Part shown: piece after piece, positions 8,829 through 16,732 of the stretch
Layout of the letters: each line of letters begins with the position of its first letter
How positions within the stretch are numbered: the first letter of the stretch is position 1
NCBI GenBank assembly: GCA_023422635.1
Contig: JAFAGO010000023.1
Coordinates: 1 to 64,000, forward strand
Length of the DNA stretch: 64,000 bases
Direction: 5' to 3'
Source: Bacteroidota bacterium
Lineage (GTDB): Bacteria; Bacteroidota; Bacteroidia; Flavobacteriales; Weeksellaceae
The notes under the pieces: model-generated
The model's input: the letters and a program-made list of their open reading frames with translations, nothing else
Database searches by the model: none
Told to the model about the DNA's origin: nothing
Program-made: the position numbers and the translations under genes

Positions 8829-9485
8829 CTAGAATTTATACGCAATATTCCACGCAAATCCTATATTAAACTTTGTAGAACTTCTTCCAAATCCTGGAAC
8901 AATCATCGGATAAATATCATCTTGTTTGGAAGTATAAACCATGTAACGCGGCTGCGCATTAACATCGATATAGAAATTAGAATCAAAAAGTTGAACACGA
9001 CCACCGATGCTTCCTTCAAGCCAAAAGGAAACTTGGGAAGATTTTGGAAAAGATGTGGTATAATCTCCACCTTCAAATCCTCTAATTGGGACTGCTGAAT
9101 ATTCCTGCTTATACGTTGAACCCCCAATTTTTCCCCCAGCATAAAAACCATTAAAAAGGTTTTCTCGATCTTGAGCTAACATATAAAAGGCACCTAGTTT
9201 GGCGAAAATGCCGCTAGCATCAGCATCATAGTTATTTTTATCGTAAGTGTTTTTCTCAAAACCAGCTTCAGCAACTGCATGTAGATTTTTTTTAATTTCC
9301 GAAGAAATAAAACCTTGGTACACTTTACGATCTGAAAAAAAAGAAGTTCCAAAGTTTAGCACATCAACGCCCACCATGAAATTGGGTTTATAAGGCGACT
9401 TTGTAGTTATAGAATCTTTTTTCTGCGCGAAAATTAATCCAAAACATACACTAAAAAACAAGGTAAAGATGTGACTTTTCTTCAT
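8829..9485 (-). CDS. Outer-membrane beta-barrel-like protein (DUF6048 type)
   Basis: 218 residues. A Sec signal peptide (MKKSHIFTLFFSVCFGLIFAQ) is followed by alternating amphipathic strands such as FYIDVNAQPRYMVY, and the protein ends in Phe (FNIGFAWNIAYKF), the usual C-terminus of a small outer-membrane barrel. From the pattern and the neighbouring genes I believe this is the DUF6048 family, which has no assigned function. Its first 35 bases overlap the end of the upstream lipoprotein gene, so the two are very likely co-translated. Confidence 0.75.
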   Translation of the reverse strand: MKKSHIFTLFFSVCFGLIFAQKKDSITTKSPYKPNFMVGVDVLNFGTSFFSDRKVYQGFISSEIKKNLHAVAEAGFEKNTYDKNNYDADASGIFAKLGAFYMLAQDRENLFNGFYAGGKIGGSTYKQEYSAVPIRGFEGGDYTTSFPKSSQVSFWLEGSIGGRVQLFDSNFYIDVNAQPRYMVYTSKQDDIYPMIVPGFGRSSTKFNIGFAWNIAYKF

Positions 9486-9933
9486 TTACAATTTCGTTTT
9501 GAACTTTAATAATGTTACTCACAGGATTCGTATTTTCAAGCTCTGGCTCGAAGTTTTTATACATTCGTTTTATTCCACAAGCTGGAGAAACGTACTCAGA
9601 TTCCGTAGTATAATTGAGTTTGATTGTAGATTCTGGACCACTTTTGGTGAGCTGAATTCCAATTTCAGTAAATAGTTGATCATCTACCCGTAAAGGCACG
9701 AAAACGGAATCCACATCGGCAGCGCGAATCACCGTTTTTTCGCCCGTATCGTAAGTAACGTTTACATATAAAGAATCCAACGTTTTAACTTTACCTTCAG
9801 ATGATCTAAATTTCATTTTTAACCGAGGTGTCGCTTCTCCACTAGTACAAATATCATCGTCATTCGAGCACGCAACGAAGAACATCACCGAAAGTATTGC
9901 TATTAAAAATATGGAAATCCGTAACTTCATCAT
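9451..9933 (-). CDS. Lipoprotein of unknown function (DUF6452 type)
   Basis: 160 residues. The signal peptide ends with a lipobox FFVACSNDDD, so the mature protein should be lipid-anchored at Cys22. Two further Cys (DDDICTSG and SPACGIKRMY) could form a disulfide. The fold is probably all beta. I believe it belongs to DUF6452, found beside DUF6048 and rlmD in flavobacteria; this assignment is from memory. The overlap with the downstream barrel gene (9451-9485) suggests a two-protein outer-membrane unit. It starts 10 bases after the rlmD stop codon, on the same strand. Confidence 0.75.
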   Translation of the reverse strand: MMKLRISIFLIAILSVMFFVACSNDDDICTSGEATPRLKMKFRSSEGKVKTLDSLYVNVTYDTGEKTVIRAADVDSVFVPLRVDDQLFTEIGIQLTKSGPESTIKLNYTTESEYVSPACGIKRMYKNFEPELENTNPVSNIIKVQNEIVNEEKSHLYLVF

Positions 9934-9943
9934 GCAAGTAAAA

Positions 9944-11353
9944 TTAGTTAATCCTTTTCAACAATGCAATATTTTCTACATGATGCGTTTGTGGAAACAT
10001 ATCAACTGGTAAAATTTTAACCACTTTGTATTGCTCTTTCATTAAAGCCAAATCCCGAGCTTGTGTTGCTGAATTACAACTGACATACACAATTTTTTCG
10101 GGCGCAAGTTTTAATATTTGTTCCACTACTTTCACATGCATTCCGTCGCGTGGTGGATCGGTAATTAAAACATCAGCTTTTGGGTGATTTTCGAGAAATT
10201 CTTCTGTAAAAACATCTTTCATATCTCCGCAATAAAAGGTACAGTTTTCTAAACCATTTAGTTTTGCGTGAGCAATGGCCGCATCAATTGCTTCAGGAAC
10301 AGATTCTATCCCGATAACTTGTTTTGCATTTCTGGCAACGTATTGCGCAATGGTTCCCGTTCCGGTGTATAAATCGTAAACCGTTTCATCGCCTTTCAAA
10401 TCGGCAAATTCAAGGGTTTTTCTATACAACTCTAACGCTTGTTTATAATTGGTTTGAAAGAAAGATTTTGGTCCGATTTTAAATTTCAACCCATCCATTT
10501 CTTCCATTAAGAATCCATCTCCGAAATAGGTTTGAATATCTAAATCGTAAATAGAATCATTCTGCTTGGAATTGATTGCAAAAAGCAAAGTTTTGATTTG
10601 TGGAAATGTTTTCAAAAGGTGATTGAAAATGAGTTCTTGGTTTTCTTTTTCTTCTCTAAAAAGTTGAAATAAAACCATCCATTCACCACTAGAATTTTGG
10701 CGCAACATTAATGTTCTTAAAAAACCTTCCTGATTACGAACATCAAAAAAATCAAGGTTTAAACGTTCTGCAAGTTGTTTAACTTCTAACCGAATGGCAT
10801 TTGAGGGATCTTCTTGAAGAAAGCATTCTTTCAAATCAAGAATTTTACTCCACATTCCTGGAATATGAAATCCAAGTGCGTTACGATCGTTAATATCATT
10901 CTCGGAATTTACTTCTGAAAGCGTTAACCAACGCGCATTTGAAAAAGAAAATTCCATTTTATTGCGATAATAATACTGCTGAGCAGAGCCAAGAATGGGT
11001 AAGGTTTCAAAATCATCAATACCACCAATTCTACGAATATTATTATACACTTCGTCTTGCTTAAAATCCAGTTGTTTTTCGTAGCTTAAATTTTGCCATT
11101 TGCAACCACCGCAAACACCAAAATGCTGACATACCGGATCCACGCGAAAAAGCGAAGGTTCCAGAATTTCGACTGCTTCGGCTTCTACATATTTTGATTT
11201 CGATTTTTTAACTCTTGCATTTACCAAATCTCCAGGAACGGCTCCAGAAACAAAAATGGTTTTGCCTTCATCGGTTTTGCCAACAGCAACGCCTTTTGCT
11301 CCTGCGGAAATGAGCTGTATATTTTCGAGAATGATGTTCTTTTTTTTCTTCAT
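9944..11353 (-). CDS. rlmD: 23S rRNA (uracil-5-)-methyltransferase RlmD
   Basis: 469 residues. An N-terminal TRAM-like domain (about residues 5-65) is followed by the iron-sulfur cysteine cluster C75, C81, C84 (VCQHFGVCGGC) with a fourth Cys further on (LKECFLQ). The Rossmann methyltransferase part includes YDLYTGTGTIAQYVA and TDPPRDGMH, and the catalytic Cys is in VYVSCNSATQARDL. The family makes m5U in 23S rRNA (U1939 for RlmD/RumA). In Bacteroidetes the TrmA/RumA homologue could also act at other uridines. The two unknown envelope genes follow directly downstream. Confidence 0.9.
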   Translation of the reverse strand: MKKKKNIILENIQLISAGAKGVAVGKTDEGKTIFVSGAVPGDLVNARVKKSKSKYVEAEAVEILEPSLFRVDPVCQHFGVCGGCKWQNLSYEKQLDFKQDEVYNNIRRIGGIDDFETLPILGSAQQYYYRNKMEFSFSNARWLTLSEVNSENDINDRNALGFHIPGMWSKILDLKECFLQEDPSNAIRLEVKQLAERLNLDFFDVRNQEGFLRTLMLRQNSSGEWMVLFQLFREEKENQELIFNHLLKTFPQIKTLLFAINSKQNDSIYDLDIQTYFGDGFLMEEMDGLKFKIGPKSFFQTNYKQALELYRKTLEFADLKGDETVYDLYTGTGTIAQYVARNAKQVIGIESVPEAIDAAIAHAKLNGLENCTFYCGDMKDVFTEEFLENHPKADVLITDPPRDGMHVKVVEQILKLAPEKIVYVSCNSATQARDLALMKEQYKVVKILPVDMFPQTHHVENIALLKRIN

Positions 11354-11390
11354 AAATTTTTAATTGATCGAAGTCGGTTTTATAATTCAT

Positions 11391-11430
11391 AAAAAAAGCC
11401 CTGCCAATTGTTTCGGTCAAGGGCTTTTAT
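11391..11430 (-). terminator. Terminator of the TlpA-like gene
   Basis: On the minus strand, ATAAAAGCCCTTG pairs with CAGGGCTTTTTTT around a loop of about 14 bases, ending in a run of T. It lies between the TlpA-like gene and rlmD, so rlmD should have its own promoter. Confidence 0.7.
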
Positions 11431-11446
11431 ATGGGATAAAAAACGA

Positions 11447-12949
11447 TTATTTTGCGTTTTGTGGTTGTGGCGCAACCAAATCGTTTTGTAAGTTTGCTTC
11501 TACTTCGTTAGTAGTTGGTGCTTTTAAGCCAGTAACTTTATCCAATTCTGGAATAAATTCAGGATCTGCAATATTAAAGAAATATCGACTGTTGCTTTTT
11601 CCATCTTTATCTAAAACGATAAATCCTGGCATTTTGAAAGCGTAAATGCCCCAATCTTTTGCTAACGAGGAATTAATACCGCTTTCCGCATACACATTTT
11701 TAGCGGTAAATCCTTTGAACATTGCGTTGCTGGATTTAACAAACTGATCTTTTGTATCGTCCAAATTAATAAACACAAAATTCATTTTTGATTTATAGAA
11801 ATTAACAATTTCTTTTAGCGCTGGAACCGTAGTTTGGGCAACATAAGGATTAAAAGACGCATAGAATAAAACGGTTGTTGGCTTGCCTTTCACTTCATCT
11901 ATCGAGAAGGATTTTCCATCTTGCGTGATCAACTTGCCTTCAAGTTTTTTACCATTATCTGGACCCGCAATTGCGAAAAGAACACGATCCATATCTTTTT
12001 TAACGGTTTGATCTTTAATTTTATCTTTTACAAGATTTTTCAACTCCAATTTTGCTTTTTCTTTAATGCTTGGATTGATGTCGAACTGGCTCATTACGAA
12101 CGCTAACAAGTAATCTTTTGTAACTTGAGAAAGATCTTTACGCGTATCGAGGAATTTTGAGAAGAGTTCTGAATTGGTAGATTCTTCCTCTTTCTTCGTA
12201 TTTCCCTGCGCAAATTTACTGTAATCTGAAGACAATTTATTCAGAAGATAATTACGGTAAAGTGGCATTTCTTTCACCAAACGATCGTTATCTTTTGTGA
12301 GTTCTTTTTCGTAATCTAAAAATTTCTGAGAAACTTTAAAGTTTGGATTTTGAACCATTAAGTGATGATTTTGAGAATATTGACTTAAAATCCCTAAAAC
12401 GCCAGCGGTTGCTTCATCTTTTTTATAACGTATTACATCGCTATCAGCTCCCGATTTTTTAGCATTTTCTTCTACAATCGAAACAAGTTTTTCATTTACT
12501 TTCTGTGCTTCCTTTAAGAATGGCGCTTCATCAAGCATCATTATTTTCTGCATGTCAAGCGTAGCACCATATTCGCCAATTTTTTTATCAACCAATTTTA
12601 AGAAGTCGTTATTTTTCTGAACATCTCCTTGAAATTTAATATTATCGCCAAAGCCCATAGCAGTAGTATTAAATTGAAGTTTTTGTCCACCTTTTAAATA
12701 CACCATATACTTGCTTCCGCCGTAGGTCATCATATACATTCCGTTTTTAGGTGCTTCGAAGCTCCCTTTAAAAACGCCATTCTTATCGGATCCTAAATTT
12801 ACAAGTGGTAAAGTAGCGACGCCAGATGCATCAATAAACTCCATTCTTTCGAGAGGTGAACCTCCTGAAACTCTACCTTCAACTTCTACTTTTTTAGAAC
12901 ATGATAGGGTAAAAACTGCAAGTAATAGCAGCAGCAAATATTTTTTCAT
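11447..12949 (-). CDS. TlpA-like lipoprotein lacking the CxxC motif
   Basis: The start is set at 12949 (MKKYLLLLLLAVFTLSCSKK, 501 residues), because eight further codons upstream would precede a complete lipoprotein signal peptide with lipobox TLSC. Residues about 20-130 resemble the DUF4369 domain often placed before thioredoxin domains in Bacteroidetes. A long helical middle follows, then a C-terminal thioredoxin-like domain (about 335-470; KPTTVLFYASF, FVFINLDD, MPGFIVLDKDGK). Where TlpA proteins have WCxxC this one reads FYASFNPYVAQ, so it should have no thiol-disulfide activity. Probably a periplasm-facing lipoprotein with a binding or structural role. Confidence 0.8.
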   Translation of the reverse strand: MKKYLLLLLLAVFTLSCSKKVEVEGRVSGGSPLERMEFIDASGVATLPLVNLGSDKNGVFKGSFEAPKNGMYMMTYGGSKYMVYLKGGQKLQFNTTAMGFGDNIKFQGDVQKNNDFLKLVDKKIGEYGATLDMQKIMMLDEAPFLKEAQKVNEKLVSIVEENAKKSGADSDVIRYKKDEATAGVLGILSQYSQNHHLMVQNPNFKVSQKFLDYEKELTKDNDRLVKEMPLYRNYLLNKLSSDYSKFAQGNTKKEEESTNSELFSKFLDTRKDLSQVTKDYLLAFVMSQFDINPSIKEKAKLELKNLVKDKIKDQTVKKDMDRVLFAIAGPDNGKKLEGKLITQDGKSFSIDEVKGKPTTVLFYASFNPYVAQTTVPALKEIVNFYKSKMNFVFINLDDTKDQFVKSSNAMFKGFTAKNVYAESGINSSLAKDWGIYAFKMPGFIVLDKDGKSNSRYFFNIADPEFIPELDKVTGLKAPTTNEVEANLQNDLVAPQPQNAK

Positions 12950-12970
12950 AGTGATTGCTAAATTTGCCTG

Positions 12971-12978
12971 CAAAAATA
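12971..12978 (-). promoter_or_regulatory. -7 box for the TlpA-like gene
   Basis: CAAAAATA reads TATTTTTG on the minus strand, 21 bases before the ATG at 12949. Its position supports the shorter start. Confidence 0.45.
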
Positions 12979-13034
12979 ATCTTTTAATTAATTATTTTAA
13001 AATTAATGTATTGAATTGTGAAAGATTTAACAAG

Positions 13035-13066
13035 AAAAAAAGCCCTCTTGAAAAGAGGACCTTTTA
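13035..13066 (-). terminator. Terminator of the sdhCAB operon
   Basis: On the minus strand, AAAAGGTCCTCTT pairs with AAGAGGGCTTTTT (two G-T pairs) around a three-base loop, and is followed by T residues, 22 bases after the sdhB stop. Confidence 0.75.
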
Positions 13067-13087
13067 ATTTATCTGAAACGAGTACGA

Positions 13088-13855
13088 TTATTTTGTATCA
13101 GCGCTTGCCACTAAAAATTCTCGGTTCATTCTTGCGATGTTTTCTAGGGAAATTCCTTTAGGGCATTCTACTTCACAAGCACCTGTGTTGGAACAGTTAC
13201 CGAAGCCTTCTTCATCCATTGCTTTCACCATTTGAAGTACTCTTCGTTTCGCTTCTATTTTACCTTGAGGAAGTAAAGCATATTGAGAAACTTTTGCTCC
13301 CACAAACAGCATTGCAGATCCATTTTTACAAGTTGCCACACACGCACCACAACCGATACATGCGGCAGCATCCATTGCTTTATCTGCATCTTCTTTTGGA
13401 ATTAGAATCGTATTAGCGTCCGTAGTGCTTCCCGAAGTATTTACGGAAATAAAACCACCTGCAGCCATTACTCGATCAAAAGCACTTCTATCAACCACTA
13501 AATCTTTAATTACAGGAAAAGCTGCGCTTCTCCAAGGTTCGATTGTAATGGTTTCGCCATCTTTAAAGTGGCGCATGTGCAACTGACAAGTTGTAATTCC
13601 CGTATCTGGACCGTGTGCTCTACCATTGATATAGAGCGAACACATACCGCAAATTCCTTCACGACAATCGTGATCGAAAGCGACAGGTTCTTTTCCTTCG
13701 TTTACAAGATTTTCATTGAGAATATCGAGCATTTCTAGGAATGAAGAATCGGTAGACACATCTGAAATTTTATAAATTTCAAATTGTCCTTTTGTTTTAT
13801 TGTTTTTCTGTCTCCAAATTTTCAGAGTCAGATTAAGTCCTTTTTTTGCACTCAT
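13088..13855 (-). CDS. sdhB: Succinate dehydrogenase iron-sulfur subunit
   Basis: 255 residues. The [2Fe-2S] cluster ligands are in DCREGICGMCSLY with a later TTCQLH. The ferredoxin-like part has CIGCGACVATCKNGSA and CSNTGACEVECPKGIS, which supply the [4Fe-4S] and [3Fe-4S] ligands. SdhB passes electrons from the flavoprotein to the quinone site in SdhC. The sequence is of the Bacteroidetes succinate dehydrogenase/fumarate reductase type. It is third in the operon, 21 bases after sdhA, with a terminator just downstream. Confidence 0.96.
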   Translation of the reverse strand: MSAKKGLNLTLKIWRQKNNKTKGQFEIYKISDVSTDSSFLEMLDILNENLVNEGKEPVAFDHDCREGICGMCSLYINGRAHGPDTGITTCQLHMRHFKDGETITIEPWRSAAFPVIKDLVVDRSAFDRVMAAGGFISVNTSGSTTDANTILIPKEDADKAMDAAACIGCGACVATCKNGSAMLFVGAKVSQYALLPQGKIEAKRRVLQMVKAMDEEGFGNCSNTGACEVECPKGISLENIARMNREFLVASADTK

Positions 13856-13876
13856 TTTCTTTCTGTTTTTTGGAGA

Positions 13877-15889
13877 TTATTTATAACTTCTTGTTTTCAC
13901 TTCAATATTTTCGTAAACCAAGTCTTCCTTGTGCAACACTTCTTTATTGATGTCGTCCCCTTCATATTGCCAAGCAGCAACATACTTGTAATTCACATCA
14001 TCACGTTCAGCTTCGCCATCCGGAGTTGAATGGTCTTCACGGAAGTGACCTCCACAAGATTCGTTTCTGTTCAACGCATCAATTGCCATTAATTGTCCTA
14101 ATTCTAGGAAGTCGGCAACACGGAACGCTTTCTCCAATTCGTTATTCATTTCGTTAGCATCACCTGGAACTTTTACATTTTTCCAGAAATCTTTGCGTAC
14201 TTCTTCGATTTCTTTAATCGCTTCACGAAGACCTTCTGGTGTTCTTCCCATTCCCACTTTGTTCCACATAATGTTACCAAGTTTTTTATGGAAGTGATCC
14301 ACAGAATAAGCTCCGTTATTATTGATGAAGAAATCTACTTTATCTTTAATTTCTTTTTCAGCTTGATCAAACTCTGGAGTTTCTGTTGAGATTTTACCCG
14401 TTCTAATATCAGCACTTAAATAATCTGCAATGGTGTACGGCAATACAAAATAGCCATCAGCCAAACCTTGCATTAATGCAGAAGCTCCTAAACGGTTCGC
14501 TCCGTGATCCGAGAAGTTTGCTTCTCCAATAACGAAACAACCTTCAATCATCGACATTAAGTTATAATCTACCCAAATACCGCCCATGGTGTAATGCACT
14601 GCTGGATAAATTTTCATTGGGGTTTCGTATGGATTGTCGGCTGTAATTTTTTCATACATCTGGAACAAGTTTCCATACTTTTCTTCTACCCAAGCTTTAC
14701 CGAGTTTATAGATTTGCTCTGATGAAGGATTATGAATATTTTTTTCGAGCGCCATTTCGTGCCCTTTTTTGGTGATTTCCGTAGAGAAATCAAGGAATAC
14801 ACCCTCTTTAGTATCGTTATTTTCGATTCCATATCCTGCATCGCAACGTTCTTTGGCTGCTCTTGACGCTACATCACGTGGAACGAGGTTTCCAAATGCT
14901 GGATATCTTCTTTCTAAATAATAATCTCTTTGTTCTTCAGGAACATCTTTGGCTTTCATTTTCCCTTCACGAATCGCTACTGCATCTTCTATATTTTTAG
15001 GAACCCAAATTCTACCTGAATTTCTTAACGATTCCGACATTAACGTCAGTTTCGATTGTTGTGTTCCATGAACAGGAATACATGTTGGGTGAATTTGTAC
15101 ATAACAAGGATTCGCAAAATACGCCCCTTTTTTATGAATTTTCCATGCTGCAGAACAGTTAGAACCCATTGCATTGGTAGAAAGGAAATATACGTTTCCG
15201 TAACCACCAGTAGCCACTACAACTGCATGTGCAGAATGCCTTTCGATTTCTCCTGTAACCAAGTTACGAGCAATAATTCCTCTTGCTTTACCGTCTACAA
15301 TTACGATATCCATCATTTCGTGGCGGTTGTACATTTTAATTCTTCCCTTCCCGATTTGACGGCTCATTGCGGAATATGCACCTAACAACAACTGTTGACC
15401 AGTTTGTCCTTTAGCATAAAACGTTCTTTTTACCTGAACACCACCAAAGGAACGGTTATCTAACTGGCCTCCGTAATCGCGGCCAAATGGCACCCCTTGA
15501 GAAACGCATTGGTCTATAATATTCGCAGAAACTTCTGCAAGTCGGTAAACATTTCCTTCACGTGCGCGGTAGTCTCCACCTTTAATGGTATCGTAGAACA
15601 AGCGATAAACGGAATCTCCGTCTCCTTGATAGTTTTTAGCAGCATTAATACCTCCTTGCGCAGCAATGGAGTGCGCTCTTCTAGGGGAATCCTGATAGCA
15701 AAAAGCCTTCACATTATAACCCTGCTCCGCCAACGTAGCAGCAGCAGAACCTCCTGCTAAACCTGTACCTACCACAATAATATCAATCTTGTCGCGGTTG
15801 TTTGGAGCAACCAAGTTCATGTGATCTTTATGATTTTTCCATTTGTCCTTCAACGGACCTGCCGGAATTTTTGGATCGAATGTATTCAT
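13877..15889 (-). CDS. sdhA: Succinate dehydrogenase flavoprotein subunit
   Basis: 670 residues, normal for the Bacteroidetes form. The FAD-binding GTGLAGGSAA is near residue 42, and the covalent FAD His lies in RRAHSIAAQGGINAA (about 70-84). Substrate-site motifs include HPTCIPVHG, and a second dinucleotide segment ANRLGASALMQGLADGYF lies near 475. It oxidises succinate to fumarate (or runs in reverse) at the inner membrane. Located 21 bases before sdhB and 16 bases after sdhC, so it is the middle gene of sdhCAB. Confidence 0.97.
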   Translation of the reverse strand: MNTFDPKIPAGPLKDKWKNHKDHMNLVAPNNRDKIDIIVVGTGLAGGSAAATLAEQGYNVKAFCYQDSPRRAHSIAAQGGINAAKNYQGDGDSVYRLFYDTIKGGDYRAREGNVYRLAEVSANIIDQCVSQGVPFGRDYGGQLDNRSFGGVQVKRTFYAKGQTGQQLLLGAYSAMSRQIGKGRIKMYNRHEMMDIVIVDGKARGIIARNLVTGEIERHSAHAVVVATGGYGNVYFLSTNAMGSNCSAAWKIHKKGAYFANPCYVQIHPTCIPVHGTQQSKLTLMSESLRNSGRIWVPKNIEDAVAIREGKMKAKDVPEEQRDYYLERRYPAFGNLVPRDVASRAAKERCDAGYGIENNDTKEGVFLDFSTEITKKGHEMALEKNIHNPSSEQIYKLGKAWVEEKYGNLFQMYEKITADNPYETPMKIYPAVHYTMGGIWVDYNLMSMIEGCFVIGEANFSDHGANRLGASALMQGLADGYFVLPYTIADYLSADIRTGKISTETPEFDQAEKEIKDKVDFFINNNGAYSVDHFHKKLGNIMWNKVGMGRTPEGLREAIKEIEEVRKDFWKNVKVPGDANEMNNELEKAFRVADFLELGQLMAIDALNRNESCGGHFREDHSTPDGEAERDDVNYKYVAAWQYEGDDINKEVLHKEDLVYENIEVKTRSYK

Positions 15890-15905
15890 CGTATATATTG
15901 GGATA

Positions 15906-16574
15906 TTATTGAGTTATGTAATGAAAAATCGCTATGAAAATAAAACCTAGTGGAATTAGAACGGAGTACCAATTTCCAAATGCTTTAATAACAGGCGTGT
16001 ACTTAGGATGTCTTGCCCCAATACTTTGAAATGAAGATTGGAAACCATGAGATAAGTGAAGCCCAAGCAATACAAATGCGATTACGTAGAAAATAACTCT
16101 CCACAAATCTGCAAATTTTGCGTGAAGCTCTTCCCAGAAACGACCAACATCATTTGGGTCGCCATTACCTGGAACATATTTATATTGCATCTCGTGAACC
16201 CAAAAATCATAAAAGTGAAGTGCCAGAAAAGCAAGAATTACAGCTCCAGAAATAATCATATTTCTAGACATCCAAGTGGAATTACTCGCTGCACCATTCA
16301 CCGCATATTTTACAGGACGCGCTTTGTTGTTTTTTGCTTCTAAAACAAAACCCATTACAAAGTGAAATACAACTGCAAAAATTAAAATAGGTTGCATGAG
16401 AAACTGAATTAATGGGTTATACCCCATAAAGTACGACGCTTCATTAAAAGCATCAGGACTAAAAACAGAAATCATATTCACCGAAAGGTGCATCACCAAA
16501 AACAATATCAGAAACATCGCTGATATTGCCATCGCATACTTTCTACCAATGGTAGAGGAGAAGAATCCAGACAT
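15906..16574 (-). CDS. sdhC: Succinate dehydrogenase cytochrome b subunit
   Basis: 222 residues with five predicted membrane helices (about 12-35, 55-78, 105-125, 155-178, 200-220), the single-anchor type B arrangement rather than separate SdhC and SdhD. Conserved-looking His residues inside helices (MHLSVN, VFHFVM, ALHFYD, GLHLSHG) are the likely ligands of two hemes b. It anchors SdhAB to the membrane and holds the menaquinone site. First gene of the operon. Confidence 0.93.
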   Translation of the reverse strand: MSGFFSSTIGRKYAMAISAMFLILFLVMHLSVNMISVFSPDAFNEASYFMGYNPLIQFLMQPILIFAVVFHFVMGFVLEAKNNKARPVKYAVNGAASNSTWMSRNMIISGAVILAFLALHFYDFWVHEMQYKYVPGNGDPNDVGRFWEELHAKFADLWRVIFYVIAFVLLGLHLSHGFQSSFQSIGARHPKYTPVIKAFGNWYSVLIPLGFIFIAIFHYITQ

Positions 16575-16595
16575 AGTTTTTCTTTAATTCGTTTT

Positions 16596-16603
16596 CACAA
16601 ATT
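16596..16603 (-). promoter_or_regulatory. -7 box for sdhCAB
   Basis: CAAATTTA reads TAAATTTG on the minus strand, an exact TAnnTTTG match 21 bases before the sdhC ATG. Confidence 0.5.
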
Positions 16604-16732
16604 TAGGTATTGTGGACTTAGATTGAAAGTGAGAAATGTCAGAATTAAATAGTTTGTAACGCTTCTAAATAATAATTCCGCAAAATAATGCCTACATTTT
16701 TGAATTTTATTAGAAAATATACCCCAAAAAAC

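Noticed and set aside
8790..9098. Plus-strand open frame of 102 residues
   Set aside because: It is antisense to the outer-membrane-like gene, and its composition (Arg, Ile, Asn-rich) is typical of a shadow frame.
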